A DNA stretch of 64,000 bases, from NCBI RefSeq assembly GCF_014855515.1, contig NZ_JACYFK010000005.1, positions 186,001-250,000 on the forward strand, written 5' to 3'. A program made the translations under genes and the position numbers. Source of the DNA: Euzebyella marina (GTDB lineage: Bacteria; Bacteroidota; Bacteroidia; Flavobacteriales; Flavobacteriaceae). The notes below the pieces were generated by a model. It worked only from the letters and a program-made list of their open reading frames with translations, was not told where the DNA came from and ran no database searches. Shown here piece by piece: positions 1 through 7,471 of this stretch (position 1 is its first letter; each line of letters begins with the position of its first letter).

Positions 1-470
1 ATGGGCACCGTAACCCACAAGGCCTAGCTAAACATCCGGAAACCGGAAAAATATGGGATAATGAACACGGTCCGAGAGGTGGTGATGAAATCAACATTAT
101 AAAACCAGGTGCCAACTATGGTTGGCCGGTCATAACTTATGGTATCAATTATAGTGGTACACCTATAACCGATAAAACCGAAATGGACGGAATGGAACAA
201 CCTTTTCACTATTGGGTACCAAGTATCGCCCCGAGTGGCATGGCATTTGTTACATCCGATAAATATGGAGACTGGAAAGGAAGCATTCTTGTTGGGTCAC
301 TAAAATTTCAATATTTGGAACGATTAGTAGTTGAAGGAGAAAAAGTTACCGACAGAGAAAAATTAATGGCCGAAATAGGTCGAGTAAGAGACGTTAAAGA
401 AGGGCCTGACGGACTAATTTATGTAGCAGTAGAAGGAAAAGGTGTTTATAAACTAGTACCAAAAAGCTAG
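1..470 (+). CDS. PQQ-dependent sugar dehydrogenase, C-terminal part (cut by window edge)
   Basis: The frame is open from base 3, so the start lies before the window and about 155 residues are visible. Successive motifs GHRNPQGLA, HGPRGGDEIN, GANYGWP and PSIAPSGMAF are those of the soluble aldose / glucose-sorbosone dehydrogenase beta-propeller family. These enzymes use pyrroloquinoline quinone to oxidise sugars in the periplasm and pass electrons on to carriers. A small cytochrome c gene follows 44 bases downstream on the same strand and would be a natural electron acceptor (inference). The signal peptide and N-terminal blades cannot be seen, and PQQ use by this protein is assumed from the family. 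Confidence 0.85.
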   Translation, partial: GHRNPQGLAKHPETGKIWDNEHGPRGGDEINIIKPGANYGWPVITYGINYSGTPITDKTEMDGMEQPFHYWVPSIAPSGMAFVTSDKYGDWKGSILVGSLKFQYLERLVVEGEKVTDREKLMAEIGRVRDVKEGPDGLIYVAVEGKGVYKLVPKS

Positions 471-514
471 TAAAGTTCTTTTCTAAAGGTTCCATTACTA
501 CCATAAGTATCATT

Positions 515-916
515 ATGAAATTTTTAAACATTCTGTTGTTTCTAATCTTTTGTGCTGTACCGACAGTTCAGGCGCAAGAGGCAGATTTAGAAGAAAGTAT
601 GGCACGTGGCGAAGCTGTTTATATGGATTTCTGTGTGACGTGCCACTTAGAAAATGGCGAGGGAGTAGCAAATACTTTCCCACCCCTTGCCATGTCAGAT
701 TATTTAAAGAAAAACCGTGAAGCCAGCATCCGCGGGGTTAAGTACGGCCAGCAAGGCGAATTGACCGTCAACGGCGTTACCTATAACAGCGTAATGGCAC
801 CCATGGGATTGGATGATAGTGAGATTGCCGATGTAATGAACTACATTATGAACTCGTGGGGCAATTGGTCGAGCAAATTGGTCACTACAGACGAGGTAGA
901 GGCCATTTCAAAATAG
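515..916 (+). CDS. small periplasmic cytochrome c
   Basis: A 133-residue protein with a hydrophobic signal peptide ending near VQA-Q at residue 20. A single haem c motif CVTCH lies at residues 40-44, and the likely distal haem ligand is Met94 or Met97 in the VMAPMG segment. This is the class I cytochrome c domain of about 100 residues, exported and haem-loaded in the periplasm. It directly follows the sugar dehydrogenase and probably carries its electrons to the respiratory chain (inference from context). Its stop codon lies one base from the end of the convergent murQ gene. Confidence 0.88.
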   Translation: MKFLNILLFLIFCAVPTVQAQEADLEESMARGEAVYMDFCVTCHLENGEGVANTFPPLAMSDYLKKNREASIRGVKYGQQGELTVNGVTYNSVMAPMGLDDSEIADVMNYIMNSWGNWSSKLVTTDEVEAISK

Positions 917-917
917 A

Positions 918-1727
918 TTAAGAACCCGCTTCTATAGCTGCTTTGACCGAGCCATGCTTCTTTAAAAGAGATTCAGCTTTCTCATAAGGTATTCCCAACC
1001 CTTCTGCGACATAGCGTGCGCCACGATCAACAAGTTTGTTATTACTTAGTTGCATGTTGACCATCTTGTTCCCTTTTACCCTTCCAATCTTAATCATCAG
1101 GGCAGTAGAAATCATATTTAGGGCTAGTTTTTGAGATGTTCCGCTCTTCATACGCGTGCTGCCCGTAACAAATTCAGGTCCAACGTTCATCTCGATAGGT
1201 ATATCGGAATTTTTCGCCAACGGCGAACCTGGGTTGTTGGTTATTCCTGCGGTTAAAAGTCCGTTCTTTTTAGCCTGTTCAATGCCTCCTAACACATAGG
1301 GCGTTGTACCGGAAGCGGCAATACCGACTACCGTATCAAGTTCGGTCATCTCATACGCCATCATATCTTTCCACGCCTGTTCAGTGTCATCCTCTGCGTG
1401 TTCGACCGATTTTCTAATGGCAATATCGCCTCCAGCTATAAGACCGATTACCCTTGTATGTGGCATACCGTACGTAGGTGGTATTTCAGAAGCATCGAGT
1501 ACACCTAAACGGCCGCTTGTACCCGCCCCTATATAAAAAAGACGCCCTCCTTTTTCAAATCGTTCGGCCAGCGCATCGACCAATTTCGTGATTTGAGGAA
1601 TAGCCTCTGAAACGGCAACGGCCACTTTTTGGTCTTCCTCGTTCATTTTCTTTAAAATAGAGTTGGTTTCTAACAACTCTAAATCGTCATGGTTCGATGG
1701 GGTTTCGGTAATCTTGGTATAGTCCAT
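918..1727 (-). CDS. murQ: N-acetylmuramic acid 6-phosphate etherase
   Basis: MurQ splits the lactyl ether of MurNAc-6-phosphate, giving GlcNAc-6-phosphate and D-lactate in the cytoplasm during cell-wall recycling. The 269-residue protein has the SIS sugar-phosphate fold with GAGTSGRLGVLDASE (residues 67-81), GGD at 99-101, EHAEDD (109-114) and a GSTRMKSGT loop. Glu81 and Glu112 align with the two catalytic glutamates known in E. coli MurQ (Glu83 and Glu114). It is a little shorter than the E. coli enzyme of about 298 residues. It lies 5 bases behind the DeoR-type regulator, so the two are probably co-transcribed, divergently from nagB. Confidence 0.95.
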   Translation of the reverse strand: MDYTKITETPSNHDDLELLETNSILKKMNEEDQKVAVAVSEAIPQITKLVDALAERFEKGGRLFYIGAGTSGRLGVLDASEIPPTYGMPHTRVIGLIAGGDIAIRKSVEHAEDDTEQAWKDMMAYEMTELDTVVGIAASGTTPYVLGGIEQAKKNGLLTAGITNNPGSPLAKNSDIPIEMNVGPEFVTGSTRMKSGTSQKLALNMISTALMIKIGRVKGNKMVNMQLSNNKLVDRGARYVAEGLGIPYEKAESLLKKHGSVKAAIEAGS

Positions 1728-1732
1728 GGTAT

Positions 1733-2482
1733 TTATAAAATATGTATATCGTGGTTTTTAAAAGAATTCAATAGCGAATCTTCCGGCTCTAGCTCGGTTA
1801 TCATCGTATTGATGGCATTAATATCGCAAGTTTTGTAACGATGTTGTGAATTCAGTTTTTCTGATATGGATAAAAGTACCGTTTTTTTTGAGCTCTTTAT
1901 CACCGCTTTCTTCACTTGAACAATGTCCCAATCAAATTCGGTAAGACCGTAAAAAGAGTCAACATACCCTGTACCGATAAAACTAAAATCAACCCTGATT
2001 TCAGAAAGATTATGAATGGCGTTGGCCCCTATCGTGGTTTGAGATTCACTAGAAACTTGTCCTCCGACTATAATTACATTCACATTTGATTTGTTAAGCA
2101 GTTCTGAGGCTACCGGAAGACTATGTGTAAAGCATGTTATTTCTAAATTCGGAGGTATCAATCTGGCCAATTCCGAGCAAGTTGTACCTCCATCTATAAA
2201 GATAACGGCACCCGGTTTAAGTAACGAAAGTGCTTTCTGGGCTATTTTAGTCTTCTGCTCTAATTTATATACATTTTGATTTCGTGTACTGCTATTAGTA
2301 AAACCCAGCGATACGGCACCTCCGTGTACTTTACGTAATTTATTTTCAGCGTCTAGCTCTTTTACATCACGACGCACCGTATCTATAGAAACATCCAATG
2401 TTTCGGCAATATCGGTCAATAAGATTCGGTTGTGCAGTTCAACCTCGTTTAAGATGGTTTGTTGTCGCTCTTCCTTTAACAT
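1733..2482 (-). CDS. DeoR/GlpR-family transcriptional regulator of amino-sugar genes
   Basis: A 249-residue DeoR-family repressor. The N-terminal winged helix-turn-helix (about residues 5-57) contains LLTDIAETLDVSIDTVRRDV, the family signature. It is followed by a sugar-phosphate-sensing domain with FIDGGTTCSELARLI. Such proteins bind DNA until a phosphorylated sugar releases them. The gene sits between murQ and the divergent nagB-lmbE gene, so amino-sugar phosphates such as GlcN6P or MurNAc6P are the likely inducers (inference). Repeats in the shared intergenic region are good operator candidates. Confidence 0.88.
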   Translation of the reverse strand: MLKEERQQTILNEVELHNRILLTDIAETLDVSIDTVRRDVKELDAENKLRKVHGGAVSLGFTNSSTRNQNVYKLEQKTKIAQKALSLLKPGAVIFIDGGTTCSELARLIPPNLEITCFTHSLPVASELLNKSNVNVIIVGGQVSSESQTTIGANAIHNLSEIRVDFSFIGTGYVDSFYGLTEFDWDIVQVKKAVIKSSKKTVLLSISEKLNSQHRYKTCDINAINTMITELEPEDSLLNSFKNHDIHIL

Positions 2483-2512
2483 AGCGTCAATGAATTCTAA
2501 ATTTTAGCCGCA

Positions 2513-2520
2513 CAAATATA
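2513..2520 (-). promoter_or_regulatory. -7 box for deoR-murQ
   Basis: On the minus strand the bases read TATATTTG, an exact match to the Bacteroidota -7 consensus TAnnTTTG, 30 bases before the ATG of the regulator. No clear -33 TTG element is seen. The assignment is by consensus only. Confidence 0.55.
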
Positions 2521-2535
2521 TGCAATATTATCGAA

Positions 2536-2613
2536 TGCCGTTTTTTTCTGGTTTAAAGTTAATAAATCATTAAAAATGCAAAAAACAGCAATTTAAAAAG
2601 CAAAAAACAGCAA
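2536..2613. promoter_or_regulatory. candidate DeoR operator repeats between deoR and nagB
   Basis: The 14-base word GCAAAAAACAGCAA occurs twice in direct orientation (2578-2591 and 2600-2613), exactly 22 bases apart, that is about two helical turns. A looser copy in inverted orientation (TGCCGTTTTTTTCTG) lies at 2536-2550. The cluster is just upstream of the nagB -7 box and between two divergent genes, the usual place for a DeoR operator. That the neighbouring regulator binds here is inference. Confidence 0.55.
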
Positions 2614-2631
2614 CTATTAGGCGTCGTTGCT

Positions 2632-2639
2632 TATATTTG
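2632..2639 (+). promoter_or_regulatory. -7 box for the nagB operon
   Basis: TATATTTG matches the Bacteroidota -7 consensus TAnnTTTG, 35 bases before the ATG of the nagB-lmbE gene. It lies 18 bases after the second operator-like repeat, so a bound regulator would overlap the -33 region. Confidence 0.6.
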
Positions 2640-2674
2640 CAGCTAAATAAACCTCTACCTTAAGAACAATAAAA

Positions 2675-4606
2675 ATGAAAACAATTCTGGAAAAAAATGG
2701 CTCTTCTATTGAATACCGCCCTGTAGGTCAATTTGAAGAAACACGATTTGAAAAGATTCACAACGTAATTTTCTCAGATTCTAATAGAGCTTCTATACAA
2801 GTAGCAGAAGAAATTGCCACACTTATCAAGAAAAAACAAAAAGAGAATAAAAATTGTGTGTTAGGTCTGGCTACCGGCTCATCTCCGATAAGAGTTTACG
2901 AAGAGTTAGTGAGAATGCACAAAGAAGATGGGCTAAGTTTTTCCAACGTTATTACCTTCAATCTTGACGAATACCTTCCTATGGAAAAAGATAACCGTCA
3001 AAGTTACTGGTACTTCATGCATGAACACCTGTTTAATCATATAGATATTCCTGCAGAAAATATACACATACCTGACGGTACTATTTTAGGGGGCGATGTC
3101 ATCGATTATTGCCTAGCTTACGAAAAAGCGATTAAAAAGGCCGGTGGACTCGATTTTCAATTACTAGGTATTGGTAGAACCGGGCACGTTGGTTTTAATG
3201 AACCTGGTTCACACTACAACTCTGGCACGCGTGTTATTACTCTTGATCACATTACCCGTGTAGACGCGGCCCCCGCTTTTTTAGGAATTGACAATGTACC
3301 CCGAAAGGCTATCACAATGGGTATTGCCACGGTTCGAAGTGCCAAAAGAATTGTTCTCTTAGGATGGGGACAGAATAAGGCAGATATCATCAAAAAAACG
3401 ATAGAAGGAGAAATTTCAGCACAGGTTCCTGCCACATACCTGCAAGAACATAAAAACTGTACGTTCGTTTTAGATACAGGAGCAGGTAGTGAACTAACCA
3501 GAAACAAAACCCCTTGGTTGGTCGACGAATCTTTAGATTGGACGGAAAACCTAACCTTTAAGGCAATTGTATGGCTTTGCGGGAAGACCGAAAAGTCAAT
3601 TCTTAGCCTTACCGATAAAGACTATAACGATAATGGTATGTCCGGCCTTTTGGCAACCGAGAACTCTTACGACCTCAATATTAAGATGTTCAACAGATTA
3701 CAGCACACCATTACAGGCTGGCCAGGTGGAAAGCCGAATGCAGACGATACCAATCGCCCAGAAAGAGCCGAACCTGCCAAGAAGAGAGTCATTCTCTTTA
3801 GTCCACACCCTGATGACGATGTAATCTCTATGGGCGGTACTTTTGACAGATTGATCGAGCAAGGGCATGAAGTTCATGTCGCTTACCAGACCTCGGGTAA
3901 TATTGCCGTTTCAGATGCCGATGCCCTTCGCTACGCAGGCATCTCTAAACGCATTAGCTATTCCGACGAGGCCCAGAAGCTCATTGACGATATCAAGGCC
4001 AAGAAAGAAAGTAGCTTTGATACTCTTGAAGTAAGAAAATTAAAAGGCAATATCAGAAGAGGCGAATCGTATGCCGCTACCCGATATTTGGGGCTTCCTG
4101 ATGAAAACGTTCATTTTTTAGACCTTCCTTTCTATGAAACAGGAACCATTAAAAAGAATAACCTATCAGATGCCGATATCGAAATCATGATGAATTTCAT
4201 CAAAGAAATACAGCCACATCAAATATATGCCGCAGGCGATTTGGCCGATCCGCATGGCACCCATAAAGTATGTCTTGATGCGGTTTTCGAATCAATGAGA
4301 AGACTAAAATCAGAACCTTTCATGAACGATTGTTGGCTATGGCTTTACAGAGGTGCTTGGCACGAATGGGACATTCACGAAATTGAAATGGCGGTTCCTA
4401 TGAGTCCTGATCAGGTCTTGAAAAAACGCTACGCCATTTTCTGTCACCAATCTCAAAAAGATGGTGTAATGTTCCAAGGCGATGATGCTAGGGAATTCTG
4501 GATGAGGGCGGAAGAGCGCAACAGAGATACGGCGCAAAAATACCGCAACCTAGGTCTTTCAGACTATGCTGCTATCGAAGCCTTCGTTAGATATGAAGTA
4601 AACTAA
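2675..4606 (+). CDS. nagB: glucosamine-6-phosphate deaminase fused to a LmbE/PIG-L deacetylase domain
   Basis: A 643-residue two-domain cytoplasmic protein. Residues about 30-285 are NagB-like, with LGLATGSSPIRVYEEL, FNLDEYLPM (Asp98, equivalent to E. coli general base Asp72) and GIGRTGHVGFNEPGS (His171, Glu176). NagB turns GlcN6P into fructose-6-phosphate and ammonia. Residues about 370-620 are a LmbE/PIG-L metal-dependent deacetylase with SPHPDDDVISMGG (His378, Asp381) and PHGTHK (His527, His530). The residue matching E. coli NagB Asp141 is Thr169. Long NagB proteins of this layout are known in Bacteroidota, but the job of the LmbE half is not settled. It could remove the acetyl group from GlcNAc-6-phosphate made by MurQ (inference), as no nagA is present here. 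Confidence 0.9.
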   Translation: MKTILEKNGSSIEYRPVGQFEETRFEKIHNVIFSDSNRASIQVAEEIATLIKKKQKENKNCVLGLATGSSPIRVYEELVRMHKEDGLSFSNVITFNLDEYLPMEKDNRQSYWYFMHEHLFNHIDIPAENIHIPDGTILGGDVIDYCLAYEKAIKKAGGLDFQLLGIGRTGHVGFNEPGSHYNSGTRVITLDHITRVDAAPAFLGIDNVPRKAITMGIATVRSAKRIVLLGWGQNKADIIKKTIEGEISAQVPATYLQEHKNCTFVLDTGAGSELTRNKTPWLVDESLDWTENLTFKAIVWLCGKTEKSILSLTDKDYNDNGMSGLLATENSYDLNIKMFNRLQHTITGWPGGKPNADDTNRPERAEPAKKRVILFSPHPDDDVISMGGTFDRLIEQGHEVHVAYQTSGNIAVSDADALRYAGISKRISYSDEAQKLIDDIKAKKESSFDTLEVRKLKGNIRRGESYAATRYLGLPDENVHFLDLPFYETGTIKKNNLSDADIEIMMNFIKEIQPHQIYAAGDLADPHGTHKVCLDAVFESMRRLKSEPFMNDCWLWLYRGAWHEWDIHEIEMAVPMSPDQVLKKRYAIFCHQSQKDGVMFQGDDAREFWMRAEERNRDTAQKYRNLGLSDYAAIEAFVRYEVN

Positions 4607-4630
4607 TGAAACTAAATTAACTTGAAACAT

Positions 4631-4663
4631 AAAGGCCTATTTTTATTGTAAATAGGCCTTTTT
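4631..4663 (+). terminator. hairpin with T-run after nagB, touching the next start codon
   Basis: A perfect 12-bp stem (4631-4642 with 4650-4661), a 7-base loop and a run of five T bases form a classic intrinsic terminator. Only two bases separate it from the ATG of the GHL10 gene, leaving no room for a promoter, so the genes downstream may depend on read-through or a promoter inside nagB. Confidence 0.8.
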
Positions 4664-4665
4664 CT

Positions 4666-6213
4666 ATGCTACGTATCTACTTCTACATATTTGCTTTAGG
4701 AGTCATACTATGCTCCTGCTCTACCTTGAGCGATATTCCACAACCGAAAAGGGAGTTTCGAGGGTTTTGGGTGGCAACTGTTGTTAACATAGACTGGCCC
4801 AAGAGCGGTCATGATTCCGTTTTAAAGCAAAAAAGCGATTATCTTGAAATACTCGATTTTTACCAAGAACTCAATTTTAATGCGGCCATAGTTCAAATTC
4901 GTACAGCGGGTGATGCCTTTTATTCTTCTGAATATGCGCCATGGTCAAGATATCTTACCGGTAAAGAAGGCTCTCCTCCTACTTCATCTAACGACACTTT
5001 AAAGCATGTTGATATTTTGGAGTGGATGATTGACGAGACCCATAAAAGAAATATGGAGTTTCATGCCTGGCTCAACCCCTATCGAGCCACCTTTGATTTA
5101 GATACTCTGGGCTTAGACCCTAGTCATGATTATTATAGAAACAATGATTGGATGATCAAGTATGGCAAAAAATACTACTACAATCCTGGTCTTCCTGAAG
5201 TTCAACAACATATGGTTTCTATTGTCGATGAAATAGTTAATCGTTACCAGGTTGATGCCATTCACTATGATGACTATTTTTATCCGTATACAATTCAAGG
5301 TGAAGAGTTCAACGACTCCCTATCATACCGGAAGCACGCACTTGTCGATCAAACCCTCGAAGATTGGCGAAGAAGCAATATGGATTCTCTTATCAGTAAA
5401 AGTTTTCAAGTCATCAAAAAAAGAAAACCATGGGTTCAGTTTGGAGTTAGTCCATTCGGAGTTTGGAAAAACCAAGCTACAGACCCTAGGGGCTCCGATA
5501 CGCAAGCTGGGCAAACTACTTATGAAAATCTCTATGCCGACCCTTTACTTTGGATGGATAAAGGGTGGCTTGATTATATAGTGCCTCAACTTTATTGGAG
5601 TATGCACCTTTCTGTGGCCTCACATAAAAAATTGATTGATTGGTGGTCGAATAATAGTAAGAACACCAATCTATATATAGGAAATGGCCCTTACAAAATC
5701 AAGAACAATAGTGATAAAGCTTGGAACAAGAAGAGAGAACTGCCTCACCAACTTCAGTATGCAAGAGAAGAATTGAATGTGAGAGGCAACGTATTTTTTA
5801 GTGCTAAAAGCCTCATGGCTAAAAACCGTAACGTTGTAAGATTGTTGAAAAGAAAATTCTATCAAAAACCGGCCCTTCCTCCGGCAGCAACCCATGATTA
5901 CAAAGACTCGATTCAGTTCGTAGAACCGACATTTACTTTAAAAGGGGCCTTCATAGAAATGACCGCATCAGAACCTCAACATTTTCAGCAAGTGGCCTTT
6001 TATAAGGCAGGAAAAGAGTCGACCCATGCCTTATCGAGCAAAAATCTAATAAAGACCATCTTTATAAACGGATTGACTAACATCAGAATTCCTTTAAAAG
6101 ATTTAAAAGGAAGCAAAAACCGGGTATATACTTTAATCGACCGATATGGTTCGGAAAGTGAACCTAAAGCCCTACTTTTAAACCAAAGCGCGTTCAATGA
6201 TTCAAAAAGATAA
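4666..6213 (+). CDS. GHL10 (DUF187) family glycoside-hydrolase-like lipoprotein
   Basis: A 515-residue lipoprotein whose signal peptide ends in a lipobox LCSC with Cys18. The mature part opens with REFRGFWVATVVNIDWP, the signature of the GHL10/DUF187 (YngK-type) family of TIM-barrel proteins related to glycoside hydrolases. Further family segments are FHAWLNPYRA, YHYDDYFYPY-like IHYDDYFYPY and FGVSPFGVW. A smaller C-terminal domain starts near residue 405. The substrate is not known with certainty. Its place among murQ, an AmpG-like permease, nagZ and anmK suggests action on cell-wall glycan at the outer membrane or in the periplasm (inference). Its end overlaps the next gene by 17 bases, so translation is probably coupled. 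Confidence 0.85.
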   Translation: MLRIYFYIFALGVILCSCSTLSDIPQPKREFRGFWVATVVNIDWPKSGHDSVLKQKSDYLEILDFYQELNFNAAIVQIRTAGDAFYSSEYAPWSRYLTGKEGSPPTSSNDTLKHVDILEWMIDETHKRNMEFHAWLNPYRATFDLDTLGLDPSHDYYRNNDWMIKYGKKYYYNPGLPEVQQHMVSIVDEIVNRYQVDAIHYDDYFYPYTIQGEEFNDSLSYRKHALVDQTLEDWRRSNMDSLISKSFQVIKKRKPWVQFGVSPFGVWKNQATDPRGSDTQAGQTTYENLYADPLLWMDKGWLDYIVPQLYWSMHLSVASHKKLIDWWSNNSKNTNLYIGNGPYKIKNNSDKAWNKKRELPHQLQYAREELNVRGNVFFSAKSLMAKNRNVVRLLKRKFYQKPALPPAATHDYKDSIQFVEPTFTLKGAFIEMTASEPQHFQQVAFYKAGKESTHALSSKNLIKTIFINGLTNIRIPLKDLKGSKNRVYTLIDRYGSESEPKALLLNQSAFNDSKR

Positions 6214-7471
6214 ATGGGCCTGGGGTTGGGTACCTCCGTTATATTTCGCCGAAGGTTTACCTAATGTAATCATCGCATCTGTATCGGTAATTATGTACAA
6301 GAAACTTGGCATTAATAATACCGATATCACATTATATACCGGTCTACTTTATTTGCCGTGGGTCCTAAAACCTATATGGAGCCCAGTGGTAGATTTAAAA
6401 AGTACCAAACGCAACTGGTTTCTAGTCATGCAACTTGTCATTTCATTAATGTTTGTAGCTGTTGGGCTAACCCTTCCGACACAGCTGTTTTTCGTTACCA
6501 CGCTGGCCTGCTTTTGGGTAGCCGCTTTCGCTTCAGCCACTAATGATATCGCTTCTGATGGATATTACATGATAGGCCTGTCACAAAAAAAGCAATCGTT
6601 CTTTGTAGGCATACGAAGTACTTTTTACCGCCTTGCCATGGTAACTGGTAGTGGTTTGATCGTGGTTTTTGCCGGGTATTTAGAAGAATTGTATGGCGAT
6701 AATACCAAAGCCTGGAGCCTGACCATGGTAGCAACAGGGTGCTTAATGCTAATACTTACCGCCATCAACTTTTTCGTGACCCCAAAATTTGAGAAATCTT
6801 CGACTTTTGAGGCCGAAAAACCCAAGGCTTTTTTAGAAGTCTTTACTACCTTCTTTAAGAAACCGAACATTGCGGTTGCCTTGGCCTTCATTCTAACCTA
6901 TCGCTTGGGAGAATCACAATTGGCAAAAGTGGCCCAGCTGTTCATGTTAGATGAGCGTTCGGTTGGCGGACTCGCGATTTCTACCGAAAACGTAGGTATT
7001 ATTTACGGGGTAGTCGGATTGATAACCCTTTCGGCAGGCGGTATTTTAGGGGGAATTCTCATTTCAAGGGATGGACTTAAAAAATGGATGCTTCCAATGA
7101 TGCTCTCTTTAAATGTTCCCAATGTACTTTACGCCATTATGGCGATGACGCAAACCAAAAGTTTGGCATTCGTTGTGGGAACGGTAGCTTTTGAACAGTT
7201 CGGATATGGCTTCGGGTTCGCTGCTTTTCTAATGTATCTCATTTATATTGCCGAAGGAGCTTCAAAAACTTCGCACTATGCCATAGCTACAGGTTTTATG
7301 GCTTTAGGGGCCATGCTTCCGGGTATGATTAGTGGGGCCGTACAAAAATGGCTTGGATACGATGGCTTCTTTATCTGGGTGGTATTATCGGCCTTCCCCG
7401 CATTTTTCTTATTGAAATATTTAAAATATCCACCGGATTTTGGCAAAAAATCAGCTACCAATGAGGTATGA
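6197..7471 (+). CDS. AmpG-like MFS permease (probable muropeptide importer)
   Basis: A 424-residue major facilitator protein with about 12 hydrophobic segments. The N-terminus WGWVPPLYFAEGLPNVI and the segment FASATNDIASDGYY resemble AmpG-type permeases, which bring anhydro-muropeptides across the inner membrane. The gene overlaps GHL10 upstream and nagZ downstream, which fits an importer feeding cytoplasmic NagZ and AnmK. Substrate is inferred from sequence type and context. It could also transport another sugar. Confidence 0.78.
   Translation: MIQKDKWAWGWVPPLYFAEGLPNVIIASVSVIMYKKLGINNTDITLYTGLLYLPWVLKPIWSPVVDLKSTKRNWFLVMQLVISLMFVAVGLTLPTQLFFVTTLACFWVAAFASATNDIASDGYYMIGLSQKKQSFFVGIRSTFYRLAMVTGSGLIVVFAGYLEELYGDNTKAWSLTMVATGCLMLILTAINFFVTPKFEKSSTFEAEKPKAFLEVFTTFFKKPNIAVALAFILTYRLGESQLAKVAQLFMLDERSVGGLAISTENVGIIYGVVGLITLSAGGILGGILISRDGLKKWMLPMMLSLNVPNVLYAIMAMTQTKSLAFVVGTVAFEQFGYGFGFAAFLMYLIYIAEGASKTSHYAIATGFMALGAMLPGMISGAVQKWLGYDGFFIWVVLSAFPAFFLLKYLKYPPDFGKKSATNEV

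Noticed and set aside
7440-7471. Overlap of the permease and nagZ frames, possibly a frameshift or fusion
   Set aside because: Both proteins are complete on their own, and a short overlap with an internal ATG at 7461 explains it.
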